DNA from: Ctena decussata
Lineage: Eukaryota > Mollusca > Bivalvia > Lucinida > Lucinidae
DNA: 64,000 bases
Direction of reading: 5' to 3'
Assembly: GCA_963989385.1 (NCBI GenBank)
Contig: OZ022499.1
Coordinates: 33,968,993 to 34,032,992 of the forward strand
Notes under the pieces: model-generated
Seen by the model: the letters and a program-made list of their open reading frames with translations, nothing else
Database searches by the model: none
Told to the model about the DNA's origin: nothing
Shown here: positions 25,413 through 35,128 of the stretch, in pieces
How the letters are laid out: the number at the start of each line of letters is the position of its first letter
Position numbering within the stretch: the stretch's first letter is position 1
Translations under genes and position numbers: made by a program

Positions 25413-26766
25413 GTAGATCACCAAAATATTCCGATCCCCCCCCCCCCCTAATCCCCACCCCCTCCCCCACCCACACACACCTGCATGCACCCGCCACCCT
25501 TCCCCACCACCCTACCCCAACCTGATAATAGTAAATCTTCCCTTAGCATGGCTATACTATAAGCTCACAAATGAGCATCAAGGCCAAGGTGGGGTAAAAA
25601 TCATACCCCGTTTTGAGTGACAGCCTGTGAAAAATGCCATTTCTGGCACCTTTTGAACCAAGATATTGTGTAGAATAGGTCATACTTCCTGCTTGTGGTC
25701 ATTTCAATAGACTAGTACTTTAGCATCTTTCTCCAAGATTGAGTGAATTAATAAGTAATTGCTATTGTAACAAAGCTTCGGAAGCTTCGGAAGCTAGACG
25801 TTAAACATTTATATTTAATTTAATAAAACAAAAATGCAATAAATCTTTGAATAAGTATCACACCTAAATAGGACATCCCATACAGTCAAAACAGCGTATC
25901 ATAAGACAAACCATACAGCAAATATGAGACATCCCATACAGTCAGAAAAAAATGGGGACGCTCAGTCTTGCTTGTCGTTTGGTTACGTCCCGTACTTTAA
26001 GGATATTCATCATGAGTAGATCTCTTTATAGATTATTAATCTCTCTTAAAAAGGGATTTACTGACAAGCTTTTCGAATTTAAACGCTAAATCGGTCGATT
26101 TTCTGGTTACAGGTGAACTGATCTTATTACAAACACCAGTGATTTGCAGATGAAAAAATAGATTTAGAGCAAAGAAAGCAAAATCTAACCAGCTCCAAAG
26201 CCGTCCATTATGGATAACATAAATGAATAAAACACGCTTACCAAATTGTTTAAATCCAAATAGTAAAAAATCAATAAACGAGAGTAAAGTTCACGCAGAC
26301 ACGTCCTGAAGGTCACAAAACGGACAAAGATTTGTCCACTATACAAATCCGACAACATGGTCACATGTACTGTACGCTCCCAACCAGTGTTACAGAGGCA
26401 ATAGAACATTTTCATGATTTAGTCTACAACAAATAAATGTTTTGTTGCACATGAGGCTGAGTGCTTTTTTGTCAAATCAAACGACGTCAAAATACATGGC
26501 GACAAACTTCGTTAAGGACCACTATGATGTACCTAACATATTTTGAAGTTGATATAATTAAAATGGTAGAGTTTCTTATCGACAGTACTTACTTTTGCAT
26601 ACTCTAACAGGTTTTTGCCGTTTTACAACGGGGAACAACTCCAGTGTCTTCCTATTTGCTTCCCCAGGACGACATAGTCCTTCCAAAATGAGTCTGCTCT
26701 TAAAAGGAAGCAAACAGGAAGTGACAAAAATTATCCCGCCTTGTATAACTGGCAGGAAAACATTAC
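25413..26766. other. Intron 1 sequence, no gene seen
   Basis: Begins with a C-rich low-complexity run (25430-25520). Repeated words ACATCCCATACAGTC at 25871 and 25929 suggest a small local duplication. Nothing coding was recognised. Confidence 0.4.
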
Positions 26767-27221
26767 CACAGGGTATAATCGATTCCGCCAATTTTGGTTT
26801 AAACAATATTTTATTCAATTATCTACATATGGTACATTCAAAGTACAATTTTCATGAAAAGGATTTGGTCGAAAGCTCATAGCTTGTATAGACCATTTCC
26901 AAATTTCCGCCAATTTTCGCTTCCTGCAGAGACTGTACATCATATATGGCTTCCACCGAGACTGTCCGCGAACTCTTGCTTCCTGCAGGGACTACTGTCC
27001 TGGAAAATTGGCTTCCAGCAGAGACTGTCCGCGTGATTCTGCTTCCTGCCGAGACTCTCGACAGGAAGCAGAATCACGCGGACAGTCTCTGCAGGAAGCC
27101 ATTTATAATGTACAGAAGTCTCGGCAGGAAGCAAGAGTTCGCGGAGAGTCTCGGCGGAAGCCAAATATGATGTACAGTCTCTGCAGGAAGCGAAAATTGG
27201 CGGAATAGATTATACCCTGTG
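26767..27221. mobile_element. Foldback element A, CACAGGGTATAA ends, interrupted
   Basis: Ends CACAGGGTATAA(T/A) and complement, then TTCCGCCAATTTT. Flanks ATTAC and AATAC fit a 5 bp target duplication with one change. The arms (26900-27195) consist of short modules, GCTTCCTGC(A/C)GAGACTGT and GTCCGCG-type, repeated and mirrored around 27060. About 100 bp of unrelated sequence (26800-26900, TTTAAACAATATTTTATTCA and on) interrupts the left arm. It produces open frames on both strands that are not genes. Confidence 0.8.
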
Positions 27222-27300
27222 AATACGCTACACCGATCCACCTTAACAAATGCAATACTCGTACGAGTACATGTAGTCAGTTTTACCTATTTTTCTTCAG

Positions 27301-27381
27301 AAACAATACAGAATTAAATTCCCATTGCAACGTAGGGTGTGAACATCCAGAATACGAAATAGCTGGTTTTACTGTCAACAG
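27301..27381 (+). CDS. FAM20-like gene, exon 2 (conserved Glu segment)
   Basis: An 81 nt exon follows a pyrimidine-rich acceptor (TTTTCTTCAG) and ends at donor GTACGT. It starts and ends in phase 2, so it joins exon 1 in frame. The peptide ends EHPEYEIAGFTVNR, which matches the FAM20 segment of the form RHNAE-(V/I)-AAFHLDR. The Glu that pairs with the ATP-site lysine in FAM20C is kept (YEIAGF). Two cysteines (HCNVGC) sit before it. The exon lies 80 bp after a foldback element (26767-27221) and about 10 bp before a SINE, so nearly all surrounding intron is repeat. Confidence 0.75.
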
Positions 27382-27391
27382 GTACGTGTAA

Positions 27392-27597
27392 GTCAGGCGA
27401 TAGAGGATGGATGACTGGCGATTTTACGTCCTATTTAACAGTATTTCAGTCATAGCAGGGCGATGGGTGGGTGATTATGAAAGCTGTATGCAATAGAAAT
27501 TGGAAAGATTCCCGCCTCCAGCGGGTCTCGAACCCGGGCCCGTTAGATCAGCTGGCCAGTGCTTTACCTACAAAGCTACCGGGGCTCCGTAATCTGG
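27392..27597 (-). mobile_element. Second tRNA-derived SINE family
   Basis: On the minus strand the head (27588-27512) reads as a tRNA-like sequence with box A (TAGCTTTGTAGG) and box B (GGTTCGAGACC), and a CCAGCTGATCTAACGGG anticodon-arm region. The body (ATCACCCACCCATCGCC then CTGAAATACTG) recurs as a fragment at 55095. It is a different family from the SINE at 39639. It lies about 10 bp after exon 2 of the FAM20-like gene. Confidence 0.75.
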
Positions 27598-27601
27598 CCC
27601 C

Positions 27602-27718
27602 GAGGTTATAAAACTTGAGTACATTCTCAAACTCTAAATAAAGCACACTGATTGGCTACTTCCGAGCATATGCTCGGAAGCAGCTGATCGGTGTGCTTTA
27701 TTTTGAGTTTGAGATTCT
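27602..27718. mobile_element. Hairpin MITE (GATTGGCTGCTTCCGAGCA family), copy 1
   Basis: AAAGCACACTGATTGGCTAC, TTCCGAGCATATGCTCGGAA and the mirror form a near-perfect hairpin. Related copies are at 51165-51324 and 52288-52390. Confidence 0.75.
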
Positions 27719-27789
27719 CGGACCTAGGCGAACGTACCGTATATACTCGGCTACAAAGGGTATTTGTCATCTCTAAAACAACCTCAAAT

Positions 27790-28025
27790 GAGCCGCGACA
27801 CGACAAAACCAACAATATGGTTGTGCGCCCAGCGTAGACTCAGATCAGCCTGGGCATCCACCCAGTCCGCCCAGACTCTTTTGTTAAGTGCCCAAAGAGT
27901 AGGTAAGGGTCTAAGCTACTTCCATGCGGACAGCGAAGATTCTGATCAGACTGGGCGGATGCACAGGCTGATCTGAGCCTGCGCTGGGCGCACAACCATT
28001 TTGTTTGTTTGTCGTGTCGCGGCTC
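27790..28025. mobile_element. MITE with GAGCCGCGACACG ends, full copy
   Basis: Ends GAGCCGCGACACGACAAAAC and complement, then TGTGCGCCCAGCG and its complement. The middle reads CTAAGCTACTTCCATGCGGA. It is inserted in the region leading to the 45/39 bp minisatellite. Other members are 61193, 62512, 63064 and a fragment at 55238. Confidence 0.8.
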
Positions 28026-28076
28026 AAATGTTTAAATCAGTCTTATCGAAGTCTGTTTTGAGAAGAGTTTTGCCCC

Positions 28077-28446
28077 TTCTAAAACAAAATTTAAAATCTA
28101 GATCCGCCTTAGGAGACGCCATTCTAAAACAATCCTAAAAATCCAGATCAGTCTAATAAGACGCCCTTCTAAAACAATCCTAAAAATCTAGATCAGTCTT
28201 ATAAGACGCCCTTCTATAACAATCCTTAAAATCTAGATTCATCTTATAAGACGCCCTTCTAAAACAATCCTAAAAATCTAGATGATAAGATGCCCTTCTA
28301 AAACAATCCTTAAAACCTAGATTATAAGAAGCCCTTCTAAAACAATCCTAAAAATCTAGATCCGTCTTATAAGACGCCCTTCTAAAACAAGCCTAAAAAT
28401 CTAGATTATTAGATACCCTTCTTAAACAATCCTAAAAATCTAGATC
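28077..28446 (+). repeat. Minisatellite, 45 bp units with 39 bp variants
   Basis: Nine units of the form TTCTAAAACAATCCTAAAAA-TCTAGAT-CAGTCTTATAAGACGCCC. Some units lack six bases (CAGTCT or similar), giving 39 bp. Both lengths keep multiples of three, but the frames contain stops, so it is not coding. Confidence 0.8.
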
Positions 28447-28558
28447 TAGATTTTTATTTTAAGAAGGAAAACCCCCGTCTTATAGCCTAAGAAATACACA
28501 TGGATTCGTTTTTGTAATCATTTATGTTGTGTCAAGGAGTTTTCTACGTAAACAGTAG

Positions 28559-28890
28559 CACAGGGTATAAACCAGTCCGCCAATTTTCTCTTCCTGCAGA
28601 GGCTGTCCGTCATATTTGGCTTCCGCCGAGACTGTCCGCGAACTCTTGCTCCTGCAGGGACTACTGTCCTCGAAAACTGGCTTCCTGCCGAGACTGTCCG
28701 CGTGACTCTGCTTCCTGCCGAGAGCCTCGGCAGGAAGCAGAATCACTCGGACAGTCTCTGCAGGAAGCCATTTATCATGTACAGAAATCTCGGCAGGAAG
28801 CAAGAGTTCGAGGACAATCTCGGCGGAAGCCAAATATGATGTACAGTCTCTGCAGGAAGCGAAAATTGGCGGACTGGTTTATACCCTGTG
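28559..28890. mobile_element. Foldback element B, same family as A, intact
   Basis: Uninterrupted 332 bp palindrome with ends CACAGGGTATAAACCAGTCC and complement, and perfect 5 bp flanks AGTAG. The arms have the same TTCCTGC-GAGACTGTCCGCG modules as element A and mirror around 28727. It is a clean model for the family. Confidence 0.85.
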
Positions 28891-29621
28891 AGTAGGGAAA
28901 CAGCTGAGCTAAGCCCATTGCCCTGACGGCTGCCCAGAAAACATCGCATTTCATTTTTAAAAGTTTTATTTGATATACCTTTGAATATACTGGACAAAAA
29001 AATATAGGGATCAAGCTTTCAGTTGGCATTTCTCGGTCTACCGATAATTATCCGAGTATTGGTTTATATGGCGAGTCAACATTTTTGTAGCATTTTCTTA
29101 TGCCATCAATTTTAAAATTGTGCACCGTTTTGTTTAAGCACAGCAGTCTTTCAAATCACACTACCTTCAAAATCAAAATGGCCAGAAGTCCAGAAGGAGC
29201 AAAAATCACGAAAATTTTCAGTTTCGTCAATTCATGAATACATTATATTTTGCTAAATTGCTTGATAGTCATCAAATTTAATTATTTCTAAGGTCAGCAA
29301 GCTGAAACAAGTATAAAACTCCTCGCCATTTCAACAGCTATGCCCGAACAAACTGACACACTCGTATCAATTCTCTATGGGAATTACATACCACTTTCAT
29401 TTTAGGGGTAGTCTGACTTAAAACCTGGTCTTGGGCATGACAAAGGTTGTAGTTTCAGTCTGCAAGCGTACGAATCTTAGAAAATGGACAAACCTGGCGG
29501 TGGAAATGATTTATTTTACCAAATGCTTGAAATGTTTCAGAAGTCGCAGGGTAAAAGTTTGATCCCTACTTTTTGTCCAGTATATTTGCTTGTAAACAAA
29601 TGGATTCGTTTAACAGAGAGA

Positions 29622-29686
<65 letters not shown>

Positions 29687-29960
29687 GATTGTACGTTCGT
29701 AAATAGAAAAAAAAACATATGTGAAAACATTACTGTGACTGAAGAATTGTGTGTCTTCCTTGAAAAAGATTATTGCTTCACAATGGACTTTTGTGTTCCA
29801 GGAAACTGGATTCCTTTGATGAGTATATTCTCTCTTCAGAACAAGACGCTTTTAAAGCATCAAATAATTTTTGTTGCAAGCACCAAAGAATCATAGGATG
29901 TTAATTTTACTATCAAGAGCTTTAGCGGCTTGTTAAATATCAAGGTTTTCTGCTTTTTAT
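28891..29960. other. Intron sequence with an (AG)n microsatellite
   Basis: Nothing recognised other than the AG tract. Confidence 0.4.
29613..29682 (+). repeat. (AG)n microsatellite
   Basis: About 35 AG units with one AT interruption. A shorter (AG)n lies at 45905-45930. Confidence 0.95.
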
Positions 29961-31478
29961 CCCCCGACCGAAAGGTTCGGGGCATATAGCGATGAGCCTG
30001 GCGTCCGTCCGTCCGTCCGTCTGTCCGTCCGTCCGTCTGTCCGTCCGTCCGTAAACATTTTCTTGTCCGCTCTATATCTTGAATACCCTTTGGAATATTT
30101 TCATGATACTTCACAGTTATGTAGAACAGGTCATGACGATGTGTCGCGTACAAGAATGGTAACTCTTGCTATTGTACTTTTTGAATTATCTCCCCTTTGG
30201 TGTTTTTTGGCAGATTCGTGTCCGCTCTGTAACTTGAATACCCTTTGGAATATTTCCATGATACTTCACAGAAATGTAGAACAGGTCATGACGATGTGTC
30301 GCGAACAAGAATGACAACTCTTGCTTTCTTACTTTTTGAGTTATTTCTCCTTGATAGTTTTAGGTGTGATTTTTTGGCAGATTCGTGTCCGCTCTATAAC
30401 TTGAAAACCCTTTGGAATATTCTCATGATACTTCACAGATATGTAGAACAGGTCATGACGGTGTGTCGCGAACAAGAATAACAACTCTTGCTTTCTTACT
30501 TTTTGAGTTATTTCCCCTTTATCATTTTAGGTATGATTTCGTGTCCGCTCTATAACTTGAATAGTTTTTTGAATATTTTCATGATACTTCACAGATATGT
30601 AGAACAGGTCATGAAGAATGGCAACTCCTGCTTTCTTACTTTTTGAGTTATTTCCCCTTGATGGTGTTTAGGTGTGATTTCGTGCCCGCTCTATAACTTG
30701 AATACCTTTTGGAATATTTTCTTGATACTTCACAGATATGTAGAACAGGTAATGATAATGTGTCGCGAACAAAAATGACAACTCTTGCTTTCTTACTTTT
30801 AGAGTTATTTCCCTTTGATGATTTTAGGTGTCTGCTCCATAGCTTGAATACCTTTTGAAATATTTTCATGATACTTCACAGATATGCAGAACAGGTCATG
30901 ACAATTTGTCTCATACATAAATGATAACTCTTGCTTTTATACTTTGTGAGTTATTTCCCTTTGGTAGTTTGAGCTGCTGTTTGAGTCTCTGCTCCATATC
31001 TGTATAACCCTGGCCAGCTCCAGAATTTGAATAACTGTGTACCTTTTAGAATATTGATTATCATGCTGTGATATCTTATCAGTGTTCCTAACTCTCTCTG
31101 ACCCCTCCACATTCCCGCGCCCCTCCCGCACCCTTCCCCCCCAAAAAAAAAAAATGTTTTTTTTTCCAGATTTGGATTCTTTGTCCAAATTCACTTACTA
31201 GAGAGCTGAAAATTAGGTTTGAGCTTGTACTTTAGAAGTTATTCACACATTTTGAAAGTTGAATGTATCGTATGCTATACATTCGTGTATATGGTGGCTG
31301 TTTGAGATATTACCTCTTTTTAGCAGTCAAGCATACTGTTTTAGTCTGAGTGTTTGATAATCATGCATCTGTTAACAGATAATGTCAATCAGAAGCATAA
31401 AAGAACGACAATATATTACTAATATGTCTTTTGAAGTGCACCCTTTTTACCAAGGCCCATGGGGTCTTCGGTCGGGGG
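29961..31478. mobile_element. Pearl-like element: CCCCCGACCGAA ends, GTCC microsatellite, tandem core
   Basis: Ends CCCCCGACCGAA and TTCGGTCGGGGG are inverted. Near the left end is (GTCC/GTCT)n at 29999-30053. Seven diverged core units of ~145-165 bp follow, starting at about 30065, 30220, 30387, 30542, 30686, 30831 and 30990, each beginning TGTCCGCTCTATAACTTGAA and containing CATGATACTTCACAGATATG. The layout (microsatellite next to ~150-165 bp tandem core) matches bivalve pearl elements, now usually placed with non-autonomous Helitrons. No coding sequence. Confidence 0.7.
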
Positions 31479-32082
31479 ATTTGCCATCTCCTCTGATGGC
31501 TATTTTTGGACAATTTTCATTATAGAGAAGTCAGAGAGACTTTTTTTGGTGTCGATGACTGGTTATACTTTCAGTTGCCAACAATCAGAGTTATATGATT
31601 TGTTTTTTTGTATTTCTTAAAATTTTCAAAAATATTTATGACATTTCTTTATGTTTAGTGTAAACAATATTTTATTCAAATTACTGTACATATACAAAAC
31701 AATACAAATTCACAATAAGGTAACCTATTTTACGGTAGCTTGAAAGGGATTCAGAAGAAAATCTTACGACTTGTATAATCTGTATCCCAGTGTTACTGTA
31801 AATACAGTTCTATATAATAAGTGATTTGAAGTACATTATTCCTACTATTAAATTTGAAACTGGTTTAACAAATATTAGTAAGAAAATTGGAGAATCTTCA
31901 GGGAATTGCAAATCTAACTACAAATATCAATATGTTCGAACAGAAGACTCTTCACACTAGTAAATTTACAATTTTAAGAATATACCCAACAAAATTGCTA
32001 GGTTTTATCACTGGTCTTTCAAAGCTCCACAGGGAATGTAATATGAGTTTCTATTTTGATACAATATTGAAATTTATTATAA

Positions 32083-32308
32083 ATTATTATTATTACTATT
32101 ATTATTATCAGGCCAAAGTTGGCTTCCCTTGGTGTGTTTCAATTATGTATAATATCATAATTTATACCTCATGCAATTTCAAATCGTTTAGATTTGATCA
32201 AGAGCTCTTGTACAGCTAAGAACATTTGCTTATTTTCAATATGAGTCAAGTGTTTATTACCGTAAAGAAGTATGTTAGAAATAGGCTGGCAAATAGGAGT
32301 AATTTTCT
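32083..32308 (-). pseudogene. LINE ORF2 C-terminal end, downstream half with ATT tail
   Basis: On the minus strand this gives KITPICQPISNILLYG and, further on, SKRFEIA then a stop at 32169. It follows directly from RYDLF at 38478 once the 6.2 kb Naiad element is removed. After the stop comes a short 3' UTR and an (ATT)n tract at about 32083-32110, the kind of short tandem 3' tail seen on CR1-like LINEs. Together the two halves are one 5'-truncated LINE copy. Confidence 0.7.
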
Positions 32309-32869
32309 CACGTTTTGGCTGTCGAGTCCTCATCCTTGCTTCATCACGGTCTTTTCTTGATCTTAATTGTTGACCGTGATGACTCTCTGATGAGTTAGGG
32401 GACCTCCATACGAACCGAACTACCAACTAATTGTGTGCACCGCAGCGGAGGGTGAGGGTGAAGGTTTGGGCCCAGTAAAACCGGTTTAAACCCCCCAGTA
32501 GTTATTACTGACCGTCCCAAGGCGGTACTTTTGTTGCGGTTGCATTTGTTGTATGTTCGGTGCTGTTTAATTTATTGTGTTCTCAGTTTAATCCTTCTAT
32601 CATAAAAATAGAAAATAGGTAAAAATAATTGTTAAATGTTTTTCATATAATTTGCTTAGTCCGTTGTGGCCCGTCTGTTGGTCTGAATAATTTAGTTCAA
32701 TAAAGAGAGCTGAGTTGCCATCTATTTGGGAAAGAGCTGCTGACTCGGCTTATCACTTGTAAGTTATTGTTTGTTGGGATGTCTTTGTCAATCTTTCCCT
32801 TTGATGTTGGGGATAGGGTTTGGGATCTGATTCAGTCAGTTCCTGAAGTGTAGTTACTCTTTAAATTTG
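32309..32869 (+). repeat. Left pseudo-LTR of the Naiad-type element
   Basis: This 561 bp block is repeated almost exactly at 37917-38477, beginning CACGTTTTGGCTGTCGAG and ending at TTTAAATTTG. It contains an 11 bp inverted repeat (TCATCACGGTC and its complement, 32341-32382) able to form a hairpin with a 20 nt loop. Penelope-like elements often carry such repeats because partial copies insert in tandem. Confidence 0.85.
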
Positions 32870-33183
32870 CATATCAGAGTTCTTGTGGCTGTGCTGTTGT
32901 GGATGGCTCTAAACAGTCTCCCCGTACAGTCATTTAATGCTCTTATTATTTCAATCCTCAGGGATCAGTTTTGCAATCAGTTGCCATTCTCTTGTCCCTT
33001 TGCATCAATCTTTTTCGATACCGTATTGAAGGTCAGGAGTTGACCAGCATTCGTATCTCGTTGTATAGCGGATCCTTGCTTTTCGTTCTGTGGACTTGAA
33101 TTAGACATAGATATGAATCGCGGGTATTTGTTATATCATTCCTTGTTCAAAAGGAAATTGTTATAAGCATATTTTCATTAGCC

Positions 33184-33824
33184 TTGTCTGATAACCGGTA
33201 TGAGTGTTGCGTCTCTCTTGACGGTATCACCACCAATCAAGCAACTATGAGTATCACTAACAGGCTTAGAATTAATTTAACTCCCATTAGGCTGCATTCC
33301 GCGTCTTCTGTACGGATTCCTAATTCAATAAATGATTTTAAAACTTTCCAACCTTCAGTAAGAATAAGGCCTTTAAATTTATGTTCTTCCTTTTCAGTCA
33401 ACCTCAATGGGGTATCAGATTTTAATGTTCTTCGCAATAACTCCCATGTTAGATTAACTCCAATTAAGTCCCCAATACTTCACAATTATTCCAATCCCTT
33501 CAAAAGACCTGGAATGTATCCTAATATCTCTAAGTGCAATGCCAAGAGGTGTAATTGTTGTAAACATTTATGTACCAGATCTACCATTAAATCATCTGTC
33601 AATAGTAGAACATTTTCAGTCGTCAATAATTCTGAACTGGACTGTAAATCGACTGATCTGATATACGTTTTAACCTGAAAAACACAAAATTGCAACATGC
33701 AATATGTTGGACAAACTAGTCGTGCCCTTAAGAAATGATTTGGTGAACATTATCGTAGAATTAAAAATCCTAAAAAAATTGATACTTTTCTTTATCAACA
33801 TTTTTTAAACGTACAGGCCATTCT
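33184..33824 (+). pseudogene. GIY-YIG endonuclease region of the Naiad-type element
   Basis: An open frame of 164 codons ends at TGA 33676. The same frame continues past it and is clearly coding. It has a Cys cluster (CNAKRCNCC), then IYVLT-UGA, then NMQYVGQTSRALKK, FGEHYRRIKNPKK and FLYQHF. IYV and YVG are the GIY and YIG halves, and the FGEH and QHF segments carry the His residues of the domain. TGA 33676 stands where a Cys is expected between the two halves. A second TGA (33736, between LKK and FGEH) stands where Arg is expected and looks like decay of CGA. A 1 nt frameshift lies in the T run near 33805. The frame is then cut by the foldback insertion at 33825. Confidence 0.75.
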
Positions 33825-35123
33825 CACGCCTACCAATCACTCTCATGCGAAACCATGGTTCAGAACGCCAATCCATGAGAGGAGTTTCCGGTTTTGCAGG
33901 AGAGGAGCCAAAATCGTAAACAAATTTGACATCGGCACAAGGTTTGAGGTATTTATTTTCTCTGAAAACTATTTATGCAAAATATAAGATTGCTATTTTG
34001 TCACATATAGATTGTTTCTTCGGCACATAAAAGGATTAGGCACATGGTCATGCATTATTCCAGATATGCATTTAGTACGGCGTAGCATGTGTTCAAGGTC
34101 AGTCTCGGCGATATATACATGTAGGGAAAAGTTGCATTTTCTTGCTTGATTTTGAGTCTCTGACCTTGTCAGTCGCAAAGAAGTGAACAGAACTACTGTA
34201 TACGTGAATCCAAACGTTGGAATTAAGTTTTCCGTGATGGACAGTTTAGAATTTAGAAAATATACGCAAAACCTTGGCATCGTCAGCCCGGTTCCGCATG
34301 AGATAATAGAAAATATAAGGAATTTTTATCAAACACAAAAACAGCTTCTGAACAATAATTGGATCAAAACTAACATGACCTCTGTGATATATAATTATTT
34401 TATACATTGCAGATGACTTTCTGGCTGTTTTTATTCCCCGTTTGTCTGTTTCTGAGGCATGCAAGAGGGTTTGAAAGAGGGTTTGCAAAAGGCCTTAAAA
34501 GACAAACGGGGAATAAAAACAGCCAGAAAGTCATCTGCAATGTATAAAATAATGATTTATCACAGAGTTCATATTAGATCTGATCCAATTATTGTTCAGA
34601 AGCTGTTTTTGTGTTTGATAAAAATTCCTTATATTTTCTATTATCTCATGCGGAACCAGACTGACGATGCCAAGTTTTTGCGTATATTTTCTAAATTCTA
34701 AACTTTCCATCACGGAAAGCTTACTTCCAACATTTGGATTCACCCATAGAGTAGTTCTGTTCACTTCTTTGCGACTGCCAAGGTCAGAGACTCAAAATCA
34801 AGCAAGAAAATGCGACTTTTCCCTACATGTATATATCGCCGAGACTGACCTTGAACACATTGCTCCGCCGTACTAAATGTATATCTGGAAAAATGCAAGA
34901 CCATGTGCCTAATCCTTTCATGTGCCGAAGAAACAATCTATATGTGACAAAATAGCATTCTTATATTTTGCATAAATAGTTTTCAGAGAAAATAAATACC
35001 TCAAACCTTGTGCCGATGTCAAATTTGTTTACGATTTTGGCTCCTCTCCTGCAAAACCGGGAACTCCTCTCATGGATTGGCGTTCTGAACCGTGGTTTCG
35101 CATGAGAGCGATTGGTAGGCGTG
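33825..35123. mobile_element. 1.3 kb foldback (near-perfect palindrome) inserted in the Naiad element
   Basis: The left arm, 33825-34447, and the right arm, 34500-35123, are inverted copies with scattered substitutions, around a 52 bp unpaired centre. The ends read CACGCCTACCAATC inward from both sides. A 5 bp direct repeat ATTCT (33820-33824 and 35124-35128) flanks it; removing the insert and one ATTCT restores the Naiad reading frame (GHS then PAD), which proves insertion. Each arm keeps an uninterrupted 77-codon frame (34183-34416 on + and 34531-34764 on -) with 12 substitutions between arms and no indels. No domain was recognised in it. The class of transposon is unknown. Confidence 0.85.
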
Positions 35124-35128
35124 ATTCT

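Noticed and set aside
26854..27208. Several overlapping open frames on both strands around 26.9-27.2 and 28.5-29.0 kb
   Set aside because: They arise from the palindromic module repeats of the foldback elements. The true coding exon nearby is 27301-27381.
30001..30055. CRISPR-like or regulatory array in the GTCC tract
   Set aside because: It is a simple tetranucleotide microsatellite forming part of a pearl-like element.
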